Source: an uncultured Erysipelotrichaceae bacterium (GTDB taxonomy: Bacteria; Bacillota_I; Bacilli_A; RF39; UBA660). From it: a stretch of DNA of 40,049 nucleotides. The notes under the pieces were generated by a model that saw nothing but the letters and a program-made list of their open reading frames with translations, made no database searches and was not told the origin of the DNA. Where the stretch lies: NCBI GenBank assembly GCA_902788735.1, contig CADALJ010000003.1, positions 1-40,049 on the forward strand, read 5' to 3'. This document shows positions 14,676 through 22,627 of this stretch, piece after piece (the stretch's first letter is position 1; every line of letters starts with the position of its first letter). The position numbers and the translations under genes are program-made.

Positions 14676-15767
14676 ATGGTTGAAGAAATTAAGACAATTG
14701 ATGAAAGAAAAGAGAAGTTACTAACTATTGGTAAACAACAAGGTTATGTAACTTATGAACAATTAGCTGATCAACTAAAGGGGTTAGATGTTGATAGTGA
14801 TACATTAGATGAATTATATAACTTTTTAGTTGAAAATAATATTGAAATAGTTGCAGAAGATGGGTCTGATGACGCAGCTGGTGAAGAAATTACTGCTGAT
14901 ATGTCTGTAGAAAATTTAACACTTTCTAAAGATGTTAAAATTAATGATCCAGTAAGAATGTACTTAAAAGAAATAGGTCGTATTAACTTACTTACTTCTG
15001 ATGAAGAATTTGAATATGCTCAAAGAGCAGTTGAAGGTGATGAAGAAGCTAAAAGAATGTTAGCTGAATCAAACTTAAGACTTGTTGTATCTATAGCTAA
15101 AAGATATGTTGGACGTGGTATGTTATTCTTAGACTTAATTCAAGAAGGTAATATTGGTTTAATGAAAGCAGTAGATAAATTTGATCCTACTAAAGGATAT
15201 AAATTTTCTACATATGCAACATGGTGGATAAGACAAGCAATAACAAGAGCTATTGCAGATCAAGCTAGAACTATTCGTGTACCTGTACACATGGTTGAGA
15301 CTATTAATAAATTAGCTCGTGTTCAAAGACAATTAACACAAGAGTTGAATAGGGAACCAACAGATGAAGAAATAGCTAAAAAGCTTGGTATTAGTGTTGA
15401 TAAGGTTCGTGAAGTATATAAAATTTCACAAGATCCAGTTTCACTTGAAACTCCAATTGGTGAAGAGGATGATTCTCATTTAGGAGATTTCATTAAAGAT
15501 GAAAGAACTATGGGACCTGAAGAATATGCAACAGTTGAAATGTTGAAAGAAGAACTTAAAGGAGTACTTTCAACTCTTACTGAAAGAGAAGAAAAAGTAT
15601 TAAGACTTAGATTTGGCTTAGATGATGGACAATGTAGAACTCTTGAAGAAGTAGGACAAATCTTTGGAGTTACAAGAGAAAGAATTCGTCAAATTGAAGC
15701 TAAAGCTTTAAGAAAATTAAGACATCCATCTCGTTCTCGTAAGTTAAAGGATTTCTTAACAGACTAA
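14676..15767 (+). CDS. rpoD: primary sigma factor RpoD (sigma-A)
   Basis: 363 aa, normal for Gram-positive sigma-A. Region 1.1 covers residues 1-60, region 1.2 begins at [16 protein letters not shown], regions 2.1-2.4 include [20 protein letters not shown] and [15 protein letters not shown], which recognise the -10 element, region 3 includes [13 protein letters not shown], and region 4.2 is the C-terminal helix-turn-helix ([20 protein letters not shown]) for the -35. Its ribosome site AGGAGA lies in the end of dnaG. The many TTGACA/TATAAT-like promoters of the window fit this factor. The stop overlaps the start of the next gene by one base. Confidence 0.97.
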   Translation: MVEEIKTIDERKEKLLTIGKQQGYVTYEQLADQLKGLDVDSDTLDELYNFLVENNIEIVAEDGSDDAAGEEITADMSVENLTLSKDVKINDPVRMYLKEIGRINLLTSDEEFEYAQRAVEGDEEAKRMLAESNLRLVVSIAKRYVGRGMLFLDLIQEGNIGLMKAVDKFDPTKGYKFSTYATWWIRQAITRAIADQARTIRVPVHMVETINKLARVQRQLTQELNREPTDEEIAKKLGISVDKVREVYKISQDPVSLETPIGEEDDSHLGDFIKDERTMGPEEYATVEMLKEELKGVLSTLTEREEKVLRLRFGLDDGQCRTLEEVGQIFGVTRERIRQIEAKALRKLRHPSRSRKLKDFLTD

Positions 15768-16435
15768 TGAAAATTAACTCAAGACTTAAGATGATAGGAG
15801 ATTTAGTTAGCGCTAACTCCTTTTGTTTAGATGTAGGATGTGATCATGCTTTACTTGATATTTATTTAGTAAAAAGGAAAGATAATATTAAGACAATTGC
15901 ATCAGATATAAAAGAAGGCCCTTTAGAACAGGCTAAAAAAAATATTAAAAGAGAACATTTAGAAAATGAAATAGAAACTCGTTTAGGTGATGGACTTAAT
16001 ACTTATAGTGAAGAAGTCGATACTGTAATTATTTCTGGTATGGGTGGTAGAAATATTATAGGTATATGTAAAAACAATTTAAAAGTATTTAAAAAAGTAG
16101 ATACATATATAATTAGTCCTAATAACTATCAAGAAGATGTTAAAAGATTCTTTTGTAAGAATGGATATTATATAGATAATGAAGAATTAGTAAAAGATAG
16201 TAATTTTATCTATCAAATTCTTATATTTAAAAAAGGTAAAAAGAAATATTCTAGAAAAGATTATTTCTTTGGACCAGTATTATTAAATAAAAAAGGTAAA
16301 TTATTTAGGGAGTATTATACAAGAGAAATGAAAAGTCGTGAGATATTAATAAACCTATTACCTAATAATTATAGATGGAAGAAATTTATTACAAGAAGAG
16401 AAATTCAAATGATTAAAAATGTATTAGAAGACTAG
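15767..16435 (+). CDS. trmK: tRNA (adenine22-N1)-methyltransferase TrmK
   Basis: 222 aa, Rossmann-fold SAM-dependent methyltransferase that modifies A22 of tRNA. SAM-binding motif I is SFCLDVGCDHALLDIYL, followed by ASDIKEGPLEQAKKNI and the family-specific IISGMGGRNIIGI; the motif ISPNNYQEDVKRFF lies near 125 and the C-terminal part is helical, as expected. ATG overlaps the rpoD stop (TAATG), so translation is coupled. In Bacillus the same gene also follows sigA, but the yqfO gene that normally comes next is not here. Confidence 0.9.
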   Translation: MKINSRLKMIGDLVSANSFCLDVGCDHALLDIYLVKRKDNIKTIASDIKEGPLEQAKKNIKREHLENEIETRLGDGLNTYSEEVDTVIISGMGGRNIIGICKNNLKVFKKVDTYIISPNNYQEDVKRFFCKNGYYIDNEELVKDSNFIYQILIFKKGKKKYSRKDYFFGPVLLNKKGKLFREYYTREMKSREILINLLPNNYRWKKFITRREIQMIKNVLED

Positions 16436-16456
16436 TAATTGGTCTTCTTTTGTTTT
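16426..16456 (+). terminator. terminator of dnaG-rpoD-trmK
   Basis: AGAAGAC / GTCTTCT (16426-16432 with 16442-16448) then an interrupted T run. The trmK stop codon lies in the hairpin. Confidence 0.65.
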
Positions 16457-16483
16457 ATAATTGTATTATATGAGGTGTTTGTA

Positions 16484-17767
16484 TTGAAGAAAATAGTATT
16501 TGGAATTATTTTATCTATAATTTGTTTTTATAATGTATACGCAAAAGATATTTCATATTCAATGAATAAGTATTCTACTGAAATATTTAATTATATAGAA
16601 AAAGCATATAATACTGATTTAAAAGAAGATGGATATATATTAGGTGGTAGTGTTTATAAAGAAGATGTAGATAAGAATGATCATTCTGGTGATTACCAAG
16701 TAATATTAGTGAAATATGATAAGAATGATAAGTTAGTATGGAAATATACTTTTGGTAATACAAAGGATGATTATATAGATTATTTAACATATTCATATAA
16801 TGAAGAAGGACAAATAGATGGTTATTTAATAGTTACTGAAGAAACATATGATGTTTCTGAACCTAATTTGAGTGGTAATTCAGTAATTATTAAAATTGAT
16901 TTTGACGGTAAATTAGTATATGAAAGAAGAATAGATGAGGGACATATTAAAAAGATTATTCCTACTAAGGATGAAAGTAGTAATGTAGATGGTTATATTA
17001 GTATATTAGATACACAAAGTGGTGCTAGTTTAATAAAATATAGTAAAGATTTTTCTGTAATATTTAGAAGAGATTTTAATGATATTAGTATATCTGATAT
17101 AACAATTATAAATAATGATAGTAAGTTAGTTGGATATGCAATAATTGTAGGTAATAATTTAATTTCTGTAGACTCTACTTTATCAAATGATATAGTTATT
17201 ACTGATATAAGTAAATATGATACATATAATTTGAGTGAAGCTAATAATGGATTTATTTTATATGGAATAACTTCAGAAGTTAAATTGGATAAAGGTGATA
17301 GTAGTTATTATTTAATTAATTATAATAATAATCAAGAAGTATGGGAAACAATAGGAGAAACTACTGCTTCTAAAACTGATAAGATTATATTACTACCAAT
17401 ATTAAAAGATAATAATATAAAAGAATATTTCTTATTATATAAAAATGAAAATGATTCATCATATGAAGTTGTTAAAGTTAATTTAGATGGTGAAGTATTA
17501 AAAAAAGTAAAGAAAATTAGAAATAGTTATTATGTTTTTGAAAATTTTTATTCGAATGGAACTACTATATATTTTGTAGGACAAATTAATTGTCCAGATG
17601 ATGATTCATGTGAATATGATAATAATTCATTATATTTAGTAAGTGATGAAGATAAAGTCATTGAGGTTAAGGATGATGCTAGTACTAATGTTATGGCTAT
17701 ATGTACTATTGTATTTATTGTATTATTAGGTGGAGTAATAATTATTAGAAAGAAGAAAAGAAAATAG
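16484..17767 (+). CDS. membrane-anchored surface protein, beta-propeller-like
   Basis: 427 aa. Signal peptide (residues 2-21, ending NVYAKD) and a C-terminal helix (ICTIVFIVLLGGVIII) followed by a basic tail, so the body is outside the cell. The body repeats a pattern such as KYDKNDKLVWKYTFG, KIDFDGKLVYERRID and KVNLDGEVLKKVKKI, separated by strand-rich stretches, like PQQ- or WD-type propeller blades; the number of blades cannot be fixed by eye. The start is a TTG at 16484, 6 nt after GAGGTG and 14 nt after TATTAT; the open frame further upstream has no ribosome site. No enzyme motif is seen. Confidence 0.7.
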   Translation: MKKIVFGIILSIICFYNVYAKDISYSMNKYSTEIFNYIEKAYNTDLKEDGYILGGSVYKEDVDKNDHSGDYQVILVKYDKNDKLVWKYTFGNTKDDYIDYLTYSYNEEGQIDGYLIVTEETYDVSEPNLSGNSVIIKIDFDGKLVYERRIDEGHIKKIIPTKDESSNVDGYISILDTQSGASLIKYSKDFSVIFRRDFNDISISDITIINNDSKLVGYAIIVGNNLISVDSTLSNDIVITDISKYDTYNLSEANNGFILYGITSEVKLDKGDSSYYLINYNNNQEVWETIGETTASKTDKIILLPILKDNNIKEYFLLYKNENDSSYEVVKVNLDGEVLKKVKKIRNSYYVFENFYSNGTTIYFVGQINCPDDDSCEYDNNSLYLVSDEDKVIEVKDDASTNVMAICTIVFIVLLGGVIIIRKKKRK

Positions 17768-17790
17768 ATCAGTTTGATCTATTTTTTTTA
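17761..17790. terminator. bidirectional terminator between convergent genes
   Basis: 11-bp stem AAAATAGATCA / TGATCTATTTT (17761-17771 with 17775-17785), flanked by A-rich and T-rich runs, so it works in both directions. Confidence 0.85.
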
Positions 17791-18122
17791 ATACTTCCCA
17801 TCATAGAGCCTAATATAGAAGTTATTAATATTAATGGGTAAAATATAAGTAGTTTTATTTGTATTTTAGATAAGATAATAGTAATTATAAGTAGTATAGT
17901 AATTAATATACTTCCATATATAATTCCTTCTAAGAAACTTTTCTTTTTAGTGTTTTTTCCTAAAATAAAACTATTTATAAATATTGAGAATAATAATATT
18001 ATTAGTTTTAATACTTCAAAAGTTTTTTCATTTATAATATTAAAATAATATAAAATAGTTATTAAAAATAGTAATAAAAATAATTCTAAAACATTTAGAA
18101 AAATAGCTTTTATATAAGACAT
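17769..18122 (-). CDS. small four-helix membrane protein, TIGR04086-like
   Basis: 117 aa with four hydrophobic helices (about 8-28, 36-54, 65-84, 91-110), a KKKS loop before helix 3 and a final GSMMGSIKKN. Size, helix pattern and the glycine-rich last helix resemble the TIGR04086 family of small membrane proteins in spore-forming Firmicutes; this is a by-eye match and function is unknown. It is on the minus strand, ribosome site AGAGGTGA before its ATG, TATTAT at 18145-18140 as a likely -10. It converges on the surface-protein gene and diverges from the DUF421 gene. Confidence 0.6.
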   Translation of the reverse strand: MSYIKAIFLNVLELFLLLFLITILYYFNIINEKTFEVLKLIILLFSIFINSFILGKNTKKKSFLEGIIYGSILITILLIITIILSKIQIKLLIFYPLILITSILGSMMGSIKKNRSN

Positions 18123-18195
18123 AATTTCACCTCTAATTAATAATATGTGAAGTATAAGATAAATATGATTAGTACATAATATAAATGGTGAGGAT

Positions 18196-18828
18196 ATGAA
18201 ATACTTTATAGTTTTATATAGAAGTGTATTTTTTTATTTCATAGTAACTATTCTTTATAGAATTATGGGGAAAAGAGAAATAGGAGAACTTTCTATAATG
18301 GATTTTATTGTTTCTTTATTTATTGCTGAATTAGTAGCAATTTCAATAGAAAACTATAATACTAGTATTTTTATGTCTTTAATACCAGTTCTTTCTTTAT
18401 CATTAGTACAAATAGGTTTATCTTATTTATCAATTAAAAGTAAAAAAATAAGAGATATAATAGATGGAAATCCTTCAGTAATTATTGAAAATGGAAAAGT
18501 AAATTTTAAAGAAATGAAACGTCAAAGATATAATATTGAAGATTTATTAATGCAGTTAAGAGATAATTCTATTAAATCTATTAGTGAAATTGATTATGCA
18601 GTATTAGAAACTAATGGTAAGTTATCTATTTTTCAAAAAGATAATAGTCATGATTATCCTCTTCCATTAATATTAAATGGTATTGTAGATATGAATACTT
18701 TGAAAAAAATTAATAAAAATGAGATATGGTTAGATAAAGAATTAGAAAAATTAAATTTAGAAAGAGAAAATATATTTTATTGCTTTTATGAGAATAATAA
18801 TTTATATGTAATAGAATCTAAAAAGTGA
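18196..18828 (+). CDS. DUF421 (YetF-type) membrane protein
   Basis: 210 aa. Three N-terminal membrane helices (about 4-22, 34-50, 58-77) with the family box YRIMGKREIGELSIMDFIV, then a cytosolic-type alpha/beta domain (about 85-210) with IDGNPSVIIENGKVN, RYNIEDLLMQLRDN and IDYAVLETNGKLSIF, the conserved core of DUF421/YetF. Length is close to the family usual. Some relatives are linked to spore or cell-envelope functions, but the role is not established. ATG preceded by GGTGAGG, with CATAAT (18175-18180) 15 nt upstream as candidate -10. Confidence 0.88.
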   Translation: MKYFIVLYRSVFFYFIVTILYRIMGKREIGELSIMDFIVSLFIAELVAISIENYNTSIFMSLIPVLSLSLVQIGLSYLSIKSKKIRDIIDGNPSVIIENGKVNFKEMKRQRYNIEDLLMQLRDNSIKSISEIDYAVLETNGKLSIFQKDNSHDYPLPLILNGIVDMNTLKKINKNEIWLDKELEKLNLERENIFYCFYENNNLYVIESKK

Positions 18829-18872
18829 CATTTTTTTTTGATTAATCATTTTATTATTTAATTGGTGATAAA

Positions 18873-19985
18873 ATGAAAAAGATTATTATAATTATTATTT
18901 TATTTATAATGGTGCTTACTTTAAATATAACAAAAGAAAAAGAAGAAAAAGAAATGAGAGCTATATTTGTTAGTTATATTGAATTACATGAATATATTAA
19001 TGAAGATATTGTTAAAAGTAAAAAGAATATAGATAAGGTAATTGATAATATAAATGAATTAAAGTTTAATACGATTATTCTACAAGTAAGAGATAATTGT
19101 AATGCTATATATAAGTCTAAGTTATTTACTAATACTTATAATTTTGATGTGTTAGACTATTTTATAGAAAAGTCTCGTAATAAGAATATAAAAGTTATTG
19201 CGTGGATTAATCCTTATAGAGTAAGAACTACTAGTAATATTGAATCTATTAGTAGTAATGAACTAATTTATAAATATATAAATACAGATTATTTATATGT
19301 TGATAATGGAATATATTTAAATCCTAGTAAAAGTGAAGTAGAAGATTTAATAGTAGATGGGGTAGTTGAAGTATTAGATTATGATATAGATGGAGTTTTA
19401 TTTGATGATTATTTTTATCCTAATAGTGATATAGATACAAATGATTATGAAAAATATATAAAAGAAAATGATTATATTTCTAAAGATGAGTATCAATTAA
19501 ATACTATTAATAGAATGATTAAGCGAGTACATAATGTGTGTAAAAGAAAAAATGTTTCTTTTGGAGTAAGTCCTGATGGTAATATAGATAATAATTATAA
19601 TATTCATAGGGCGGATGTTAAAAGATGGATGAATGAAAAAGATTATATTGATTATATAATGCCACAAATATATTATGGATTTTATAATAGTACTAAGGAT
19701 TATACTAATGTAGTTAAGGAATGGGAAAGTCTATTAAAAAATGATATAGATTTATATTTAGCTCTTGCTTTTTATAAAGTAGGAATTGAAGATAAGTATG
19801 CTAGGGAAGGAAAGGATGAATGGATACTTAATAATAATATAATTATGAGAGAAGTATTACTTTCTCGTAATTTGAAGAATTATAAAGGTTTTTCTTTATT
19901 TAGATATGACAATATATTTGATGTAAACCATTATACAAATAATAGTTTGGAGGAGTTAAATAATCTAAAAAAAATAATAAAATAA
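18873..19985 (+). CDS. GHL10-family (glycosyl hydrolase-like) lipid- or membrane-anchored protein
   Basis: 370 aa. N-terminal hydrophobic helix (residues 2-18), then a TIM-barrel of the GHL10/DUF187 type from about 28: MRAIFVSYIEL, FNTIILQVRDNCNAIY, IKVIAWINPYRVR, DIDGVLFDDYFYP, NVSFGVSPDGN, YIDYIMPQIYYGF, and ending KGFSLFRYDNIF. These are the successive strands of the family, whose members act on or near the cell wall; the acidic pair in FDDY is a likely active-site element. The N-terminal helix has no Cys lipobox, so it is probably a membrane anchor or uncleaved signal. ATG with GGTGATAAA upstream. Confidence 0.85.
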   Translation: MKKIIIIIILFIMVLTLNITKEKEEKEMRAIFVSYIELHEYINEDIVKSKKNIDKVIDNINELKFNTIILQVRDNCNAIYKSKLFTNTYNFDVLDYFIEKSRNKNIKVIAWINPYRVRTTSNIESISSNELIYKYINTDYLYVDNGIYLNPSKSEVEDLIVDGVVEVLDYDIDGVLFDDYFYPNSDIDTNDYEKYIKENDYISKDEYQLNTINRMIKRVHNVCKRKNVSFGVSPDGNIDNNYNIHRADVKRWMNEKDYIDYIMPQIYYGFYNSTKDYTNVVKEWESLLKNDIDLYLALAFYKVGIEDKYAREGKDEWILNNNIIMREVLLSRNLKNYKGFSLFRYDNIFDVNHYTNNSLEELNNLKKIIK

Positions 19986-19993
19986 GTAATTTA

Positions 19994-20002
19994 TGTTATA
20001 AT
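19994..20002 (+). promoter_or_regulatory. extended -10 promoter of pilin-like gene
   Basis: TGTTATAAT, 21 nt before the ATG at 20024. No good -35 is visible, as is common with extended -10 promoters. Confidence 0.55.
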
Positions 20003-20023
20003 AATCTTAAAGGTAGTGGTTAT

Positions 20024-20668
20024 ATGAGGAAAAGGAAAAATGGCTTTACTTTTGTTGAATTATTAGCCATGTTGGCAATAATAGGGATACTTATGATTGT
20101 TACTATTCCAAATATTAGTGGTATGTTAAAAAATCAAAGGCTTGATAAGTATAAAAGAGATGCAATTAGTATGGTTGAATCAGCTAAGGTTAAGGCTAAT
20201 AGAGATAGAGTACTAGTTAAACCTAAAAATAGAGAATGTATAGTTTTTTCATTAAATTATTTAAATGATGATGATAATATAGTAAAAGGACCTAATGGAG
20301 GATTATATGATCAATTTGATTCACTTGTAGTATATACTAGAGTGGGTAGCAAATATAAGTATTTTGTTAGATTAGTTGAAGAGACTGATGATAATAGAAC
20401 AGGGATTAAATTAACTGATAGTATAGAGATTTCTTCATTAAAAACATCTGATGTACAAAATATAGATGATGATACAGGTTTGACTGAAAGAGATAATAGA
20501 TCATCAGGTATAGCAAAAGTAACATTGTTTGGTTCTATATCTGCCCAATGTGACACTATTAAAGGTTATTATTCTGGTGGAAATTATTGTACTTATACAA
20601 ATGGTGTATATTATGATGATCAAGGAAATCAAGTATCAGCATCGCGTTATGCAGAAGTTTGTTCATAA
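20024..20668 (+). CDS. type IV pilin-like protein 1
   Basis: 214 aa. Starts with a short basic leader and the prepilin motif GFTFVELLAMLAIIGILM, in which the peptidase would cut after G7 and F8 would be methylated; the hydrophobic stretch is the N-terminal assembly helix. The helix continues to about residue 60, followed by a beta-rich globular domain. Three cysteines (SAQCDTIKG, NYCTYT and the penultimate residue) lie in the last 40 residues and could form disulfides. No prepilin peptidase, pilus ATPase or platform gene is in the window, so it is an orphan here. Followed by a second pilin-like gene. Confidence 0.85.
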   Translation: MRKRKNGFTFVELLAMLAIIGILMIVTIPNISGMLKNQRLDKYKRDAISMVESAKVKANRDRVLVKPKNRECIVFSLNYLNDDDNIVKGPNGGLYDQFDSLVVYTRVGSKYKYFVRLVEETDDNRTGIKLTDSIEISSLKTSDVQNIDDDTGLTERDNRSSGIAKVTLFGSISAQCDTIKGYYSGGNYCTYTNGVYYDDQGNQVSASRYAEVCS

Positions 20669-20692
20669 TTGACAAAATGTGTCAAAATGTGT
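20669..20692 (+). repeat. overlapping inverted and tandem repeats upstream of pilin-like gene 2
   Basis: TTGACA (20669-20674) and TGTCAA (20680-20685) form a perfect inverted repeat, and CAAAATGTGT occurs twice in tandem (20673-20682, 20683-20692). TTGACA could also be a -35, but no good -10 follows at the proper distance. Confidence 0.6.
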
Positions 20693-20710
20693 AATTTTTA
20701 TTAAAATGTA

Positions 20711-20739
20711 TTGTAAAGAAAAATAAAGCATGATAACAT
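20711..20739 (+). promoter_or_regulatory. promoter of pilin-like gene 2
   Basis: TTGTAA (20711-20716), 17-nt spacer, TAACAT (20734-20739) with TGA extension. Confidence 0.55.
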
Positions 20740-20774
20740 TAAGTTATAAGAAAATAGGAAAGAGAGTGGATTAA

Positions 20775-21377
20775 ATGAAAAAAATAAATAGAAAATCAAA
20801 TAAAAAAGGGTTTACATTGATTGAGTTATTAGCCGTTATAACAATTATGGGTATTTTGATGTTAGTTGCTATTCCAGCAGTATCAAGAACAATTGAAAAT
20901 ACTCGTCGTGATACATTTGCAAATACAGCTAAATCATATATAAAAGCTATAAGAGATGAAATTGCTGCAGATAATATTTATACTGACGATGGTGAAACTC
21001 CTATATCAGCTGCACCTGCAGGATATTATTATTACGGTTTTGATACATCTTCAGGAAATAGTGCTACTGATTTAATGGAACAAGGTGGTAAGTCTTCTTG
21101 GGGTAATGCTAATGTAAAAGGTTATATTGCTGTATATAAAGACGTAGATGAAAAAAATAATACTAAATATAGTTATGCAATATTTATGGTAGATGCAGGT
21201 AGTAGAGGTATTTCTACATTAACAAAAGAAAATGCTATTAAAAGAAGTACAGTTGTAACTAAAGATGCTCCTGCTGGAAAAACAGCTCCAAATGGAACTG
21301 AAGATGATGATAAATTCGGAACTGATTTATTAACTTCTGGTGAAGGTGGAAACTGTAAAGAATTATCTCTTGGATAA
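20775..21377 (+). CDS. type IV pilin-like protein 2
   Basis: 200 aa. Basic leader KKINRKSNKK then the prepilin site GFTLIELLAVITIMGILM with the conserved Glu at position +5 after the cut, a long N-terminal helix with RTIENTRRDTFANTAKSYIKAI, and a small globular domain rich in Gly and Asp. Unlike its neighbour it has only one Cys (GGNCKELS, near the end). It has its own promoter and a strong terminator. Such proteins form pseudopili for DNA uptake, secretion or adhesion; which one applies cannot be told without the missing assembly genes. Confidence 0.87.
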   Translation: MKKINRKSNKKGFTLIELLAVITIMGILMLVAIPAVSRTIENTRRDTFANTAKSYIKAIRDEIAADNIYTDDGETPISAAPAGYYYYGFDTSSGNSATDLMEQGGKSSWGNANVKGYIAVYKDVDEKNNTKYSYAIFMVDAGSRGISTLTKENAIKRSTVVTKDAPAGKTAPNGTEDDDKFGTDLLTSGEGGNCKELSLG

Positions 21378-21383
21378 AATAAG

Positions 21384-21410
21384 AAAAAGGATGTTAAACA
21401 TCCTTTTTAT
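21384..21410 (+). terminator. terminator of pilin-like gene 2
   Basis: AAAAAGGATGT / ACATCCTTTTT (21384-21394 with 21398-21408), perfect 11-bp stem and T-rich tail. Confidence 0.9.
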
Positions 21411-21423
21411 TTTGTTTTAAATT

Positions 21424-21448
21424 TGATATAATTTTATTAGGTGATAAT
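21424..21448 (+). promoter_or_regulatory. short-leader promoter/SD module of nfo
   Basis: TGA-TATAAT (-10 at 21427-21432), six bases, then AGGTGATAAT and the ATG. A normal start 7 nt after the -10 would place the first transcribed base on the A of AGGTGA. Confidence 0.65.
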
Positions 21449-22324
21449 ATGTTATATATTGGTTCTCATGTAGGATTTAATAAAAATAGTCAGTTGCTAG
21501 GAAGTGTATTAGAAGCTTCTAGTTATGGTGCTAATACGTTTATGTTTTATACTGGTGCTCCTCAAAATACTATGAGATATCCTATTGATGATAAATTGAC
21601 AAATGAAGCAATTAAAAAAATGAAAGAAGTAGGCATAAATTTTTCTAAAGTAGTAGTTCATGCTCCTTATATTATTAATTTATGTAATGAGGCTAATTTT
21701 GATTTTTCAGTTAGTTTTTTAAAAGGAGAAGTAGAACGTGTTTCTAAATTAGGTGTTAAATATATGGTTCTTCATCCTGGAAGCCATGTTGGTTTAGGAA
21801 TAGATAAGGGGATAGAAAACATAATTAGTGGTTTAAACTTAGTTTTAGATGGTAAAACTGATGTTACAATACTTCTTGAGACTATGGCTGGTAAAGGTAG
21901 TGAAGTAGGCTCTACAATGGATGAAATTAAGAGAATAATTGATGGTGTAAAAGATAAATCTCATATAGGAGTATGCTTAGATACATGCCATTTAAATGAT
22001 GCAGGATATAGTATGGAAGATTTTGATAAATATTTAGATGAATTTGATAAAATTATTGGGATAGATAAAATAGGTTGTATTCATATAAATGATTCTAAAA
22101 ATATTCTTTCTTCTCATAAAGATAGACATGAAAATATAGGATTTGGTACTTTAGGTTTTGATAATCTAATTAAAATTATTTATAATGAGAGATTAGGTGA
22201 GATACCTAGAATTTTGGAAACACCTTATGTTGATAGAGAATATCCTCCATATAAATATGAGATAGAAATGATTAGAAATAAGAAGTTTGATGAAAATTTA
22301 ATAAATAAAATAAAACAAAGTTAA
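21449..22324 (+). CDS. nfo: endonuclease IV (AP endonuclease)
   Basis: 291 aa TIM-barrel enzyme that cuts DNA 5' to abasic sites in base-excision repair. Metal-binding motifs of the family are seen in order: GSHVGF, VVHAPYIINL, MVLHPGSHVG, LLETMAGKG, GVCLDTCHLNDAGY, IHINDSKN, DRHENIGFG and the final ILETPY. These hold the three-zinc site. Length is typical (about 280-300). It overlaps the small minus-strand gene by 4 nt; in Bacillus nfo (yqfS) is also next to a small gene (yqfT), though there on the same strand. Confidence 0.95.
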   Translation: MLYIGSHVGFNKNSQLLGSVLEASSYGANTFMFYTGAPQNTMRYPIDDKLTNEAIKKMKEVGINFSKVVVHAPYIINLCNEANFDFSVSFLKGEVERVSKLGVKYMVLHPGSHVGLGIDKGIENIISGLNLVLDGKTDVTILLETMAGKGSEVGSTMDEIKRIIDGVKDKSHIGVCLDTCHLNDAGYSMEDFDKYLDEFDKIIGIDKIGCIHINDSKNILSSHKDRHENIGFGTLGFDNLIKIIYNERLGEIPRILETPYVDREYPPYKYEIEMIRNKKFDENLINKIKQS

Positions 22325-22346
22325 AAATATTTAGCTTTGTTTTCTT
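22312..22346. terminator. bidirectional terminator at convergent gene ends
   Basis: 14-bp stem with one G.U pair, AAAACAAAGTTAAA with TTTAGCTTTGTTTT (22312-22325 with 22330-22343). It contains both stop codons. Confidence 0.8.
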
Positions 22347-22569
22347 TATATTCTTTTAATACTTCTTTATATAAATCTTCTCTAATTAAAGGTTTTAATT
22401 CATTTAGAATAAAATCACTTTCTAATAATTCATTATAATATGCTTTTATAAAATTATGAATTATATTTACTTCTTCATTAGAAATAGATATATTTTTACT
22501 TTCAGCATAATTTTTTATATGAATTGGTTCTAAATAATTAATGTATTTTTTTATTAAATCTTTATAAAT
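22321..22569 (-). CDS. small DUF2624-like protein, probable ATT start
   Basis: About 82 aa, helical, charged, no membrane segment: IKNYAESKNISISNEEVNIIHNF then NELKPLIREDLYKEVL. Size, helical layout and position beside nfo recall the DUF2624/YqfT family, but the match is weak. There is no ATG. The frame begins with a GTG at 22578, right after an in-frame TAG, but that GTG is inside the ribosome site AGGTGA (22580-22575). An ATT at 22569 is 5 nt after that site and 16 nt after TATAAT (22591-22586, minus strand), the spacing used by many genes here, so ATT is the best candidate. If wrong, the protein is three residues longer. Confidence 0.55.
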   Translation of the reverse strand: MYKDLIKKYINYLEPIHIKNYAESKNISISNEEVNIIHNFIKAYYNELLESDFILNELKPLIREDLYKEVLKEYKENKAKYF

Positions 22570-22627
22570 AATAATCACCTAGTAAATTATATGAATTAAT
22601 ATTTAAAATATGTGATAAACTATTATT

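Noticed and set aside
18829-18872. Terminator between the DUF421 and GHL10 genes
   Set aside because: There is a T run but no stem long enough to form a stable hairpin.
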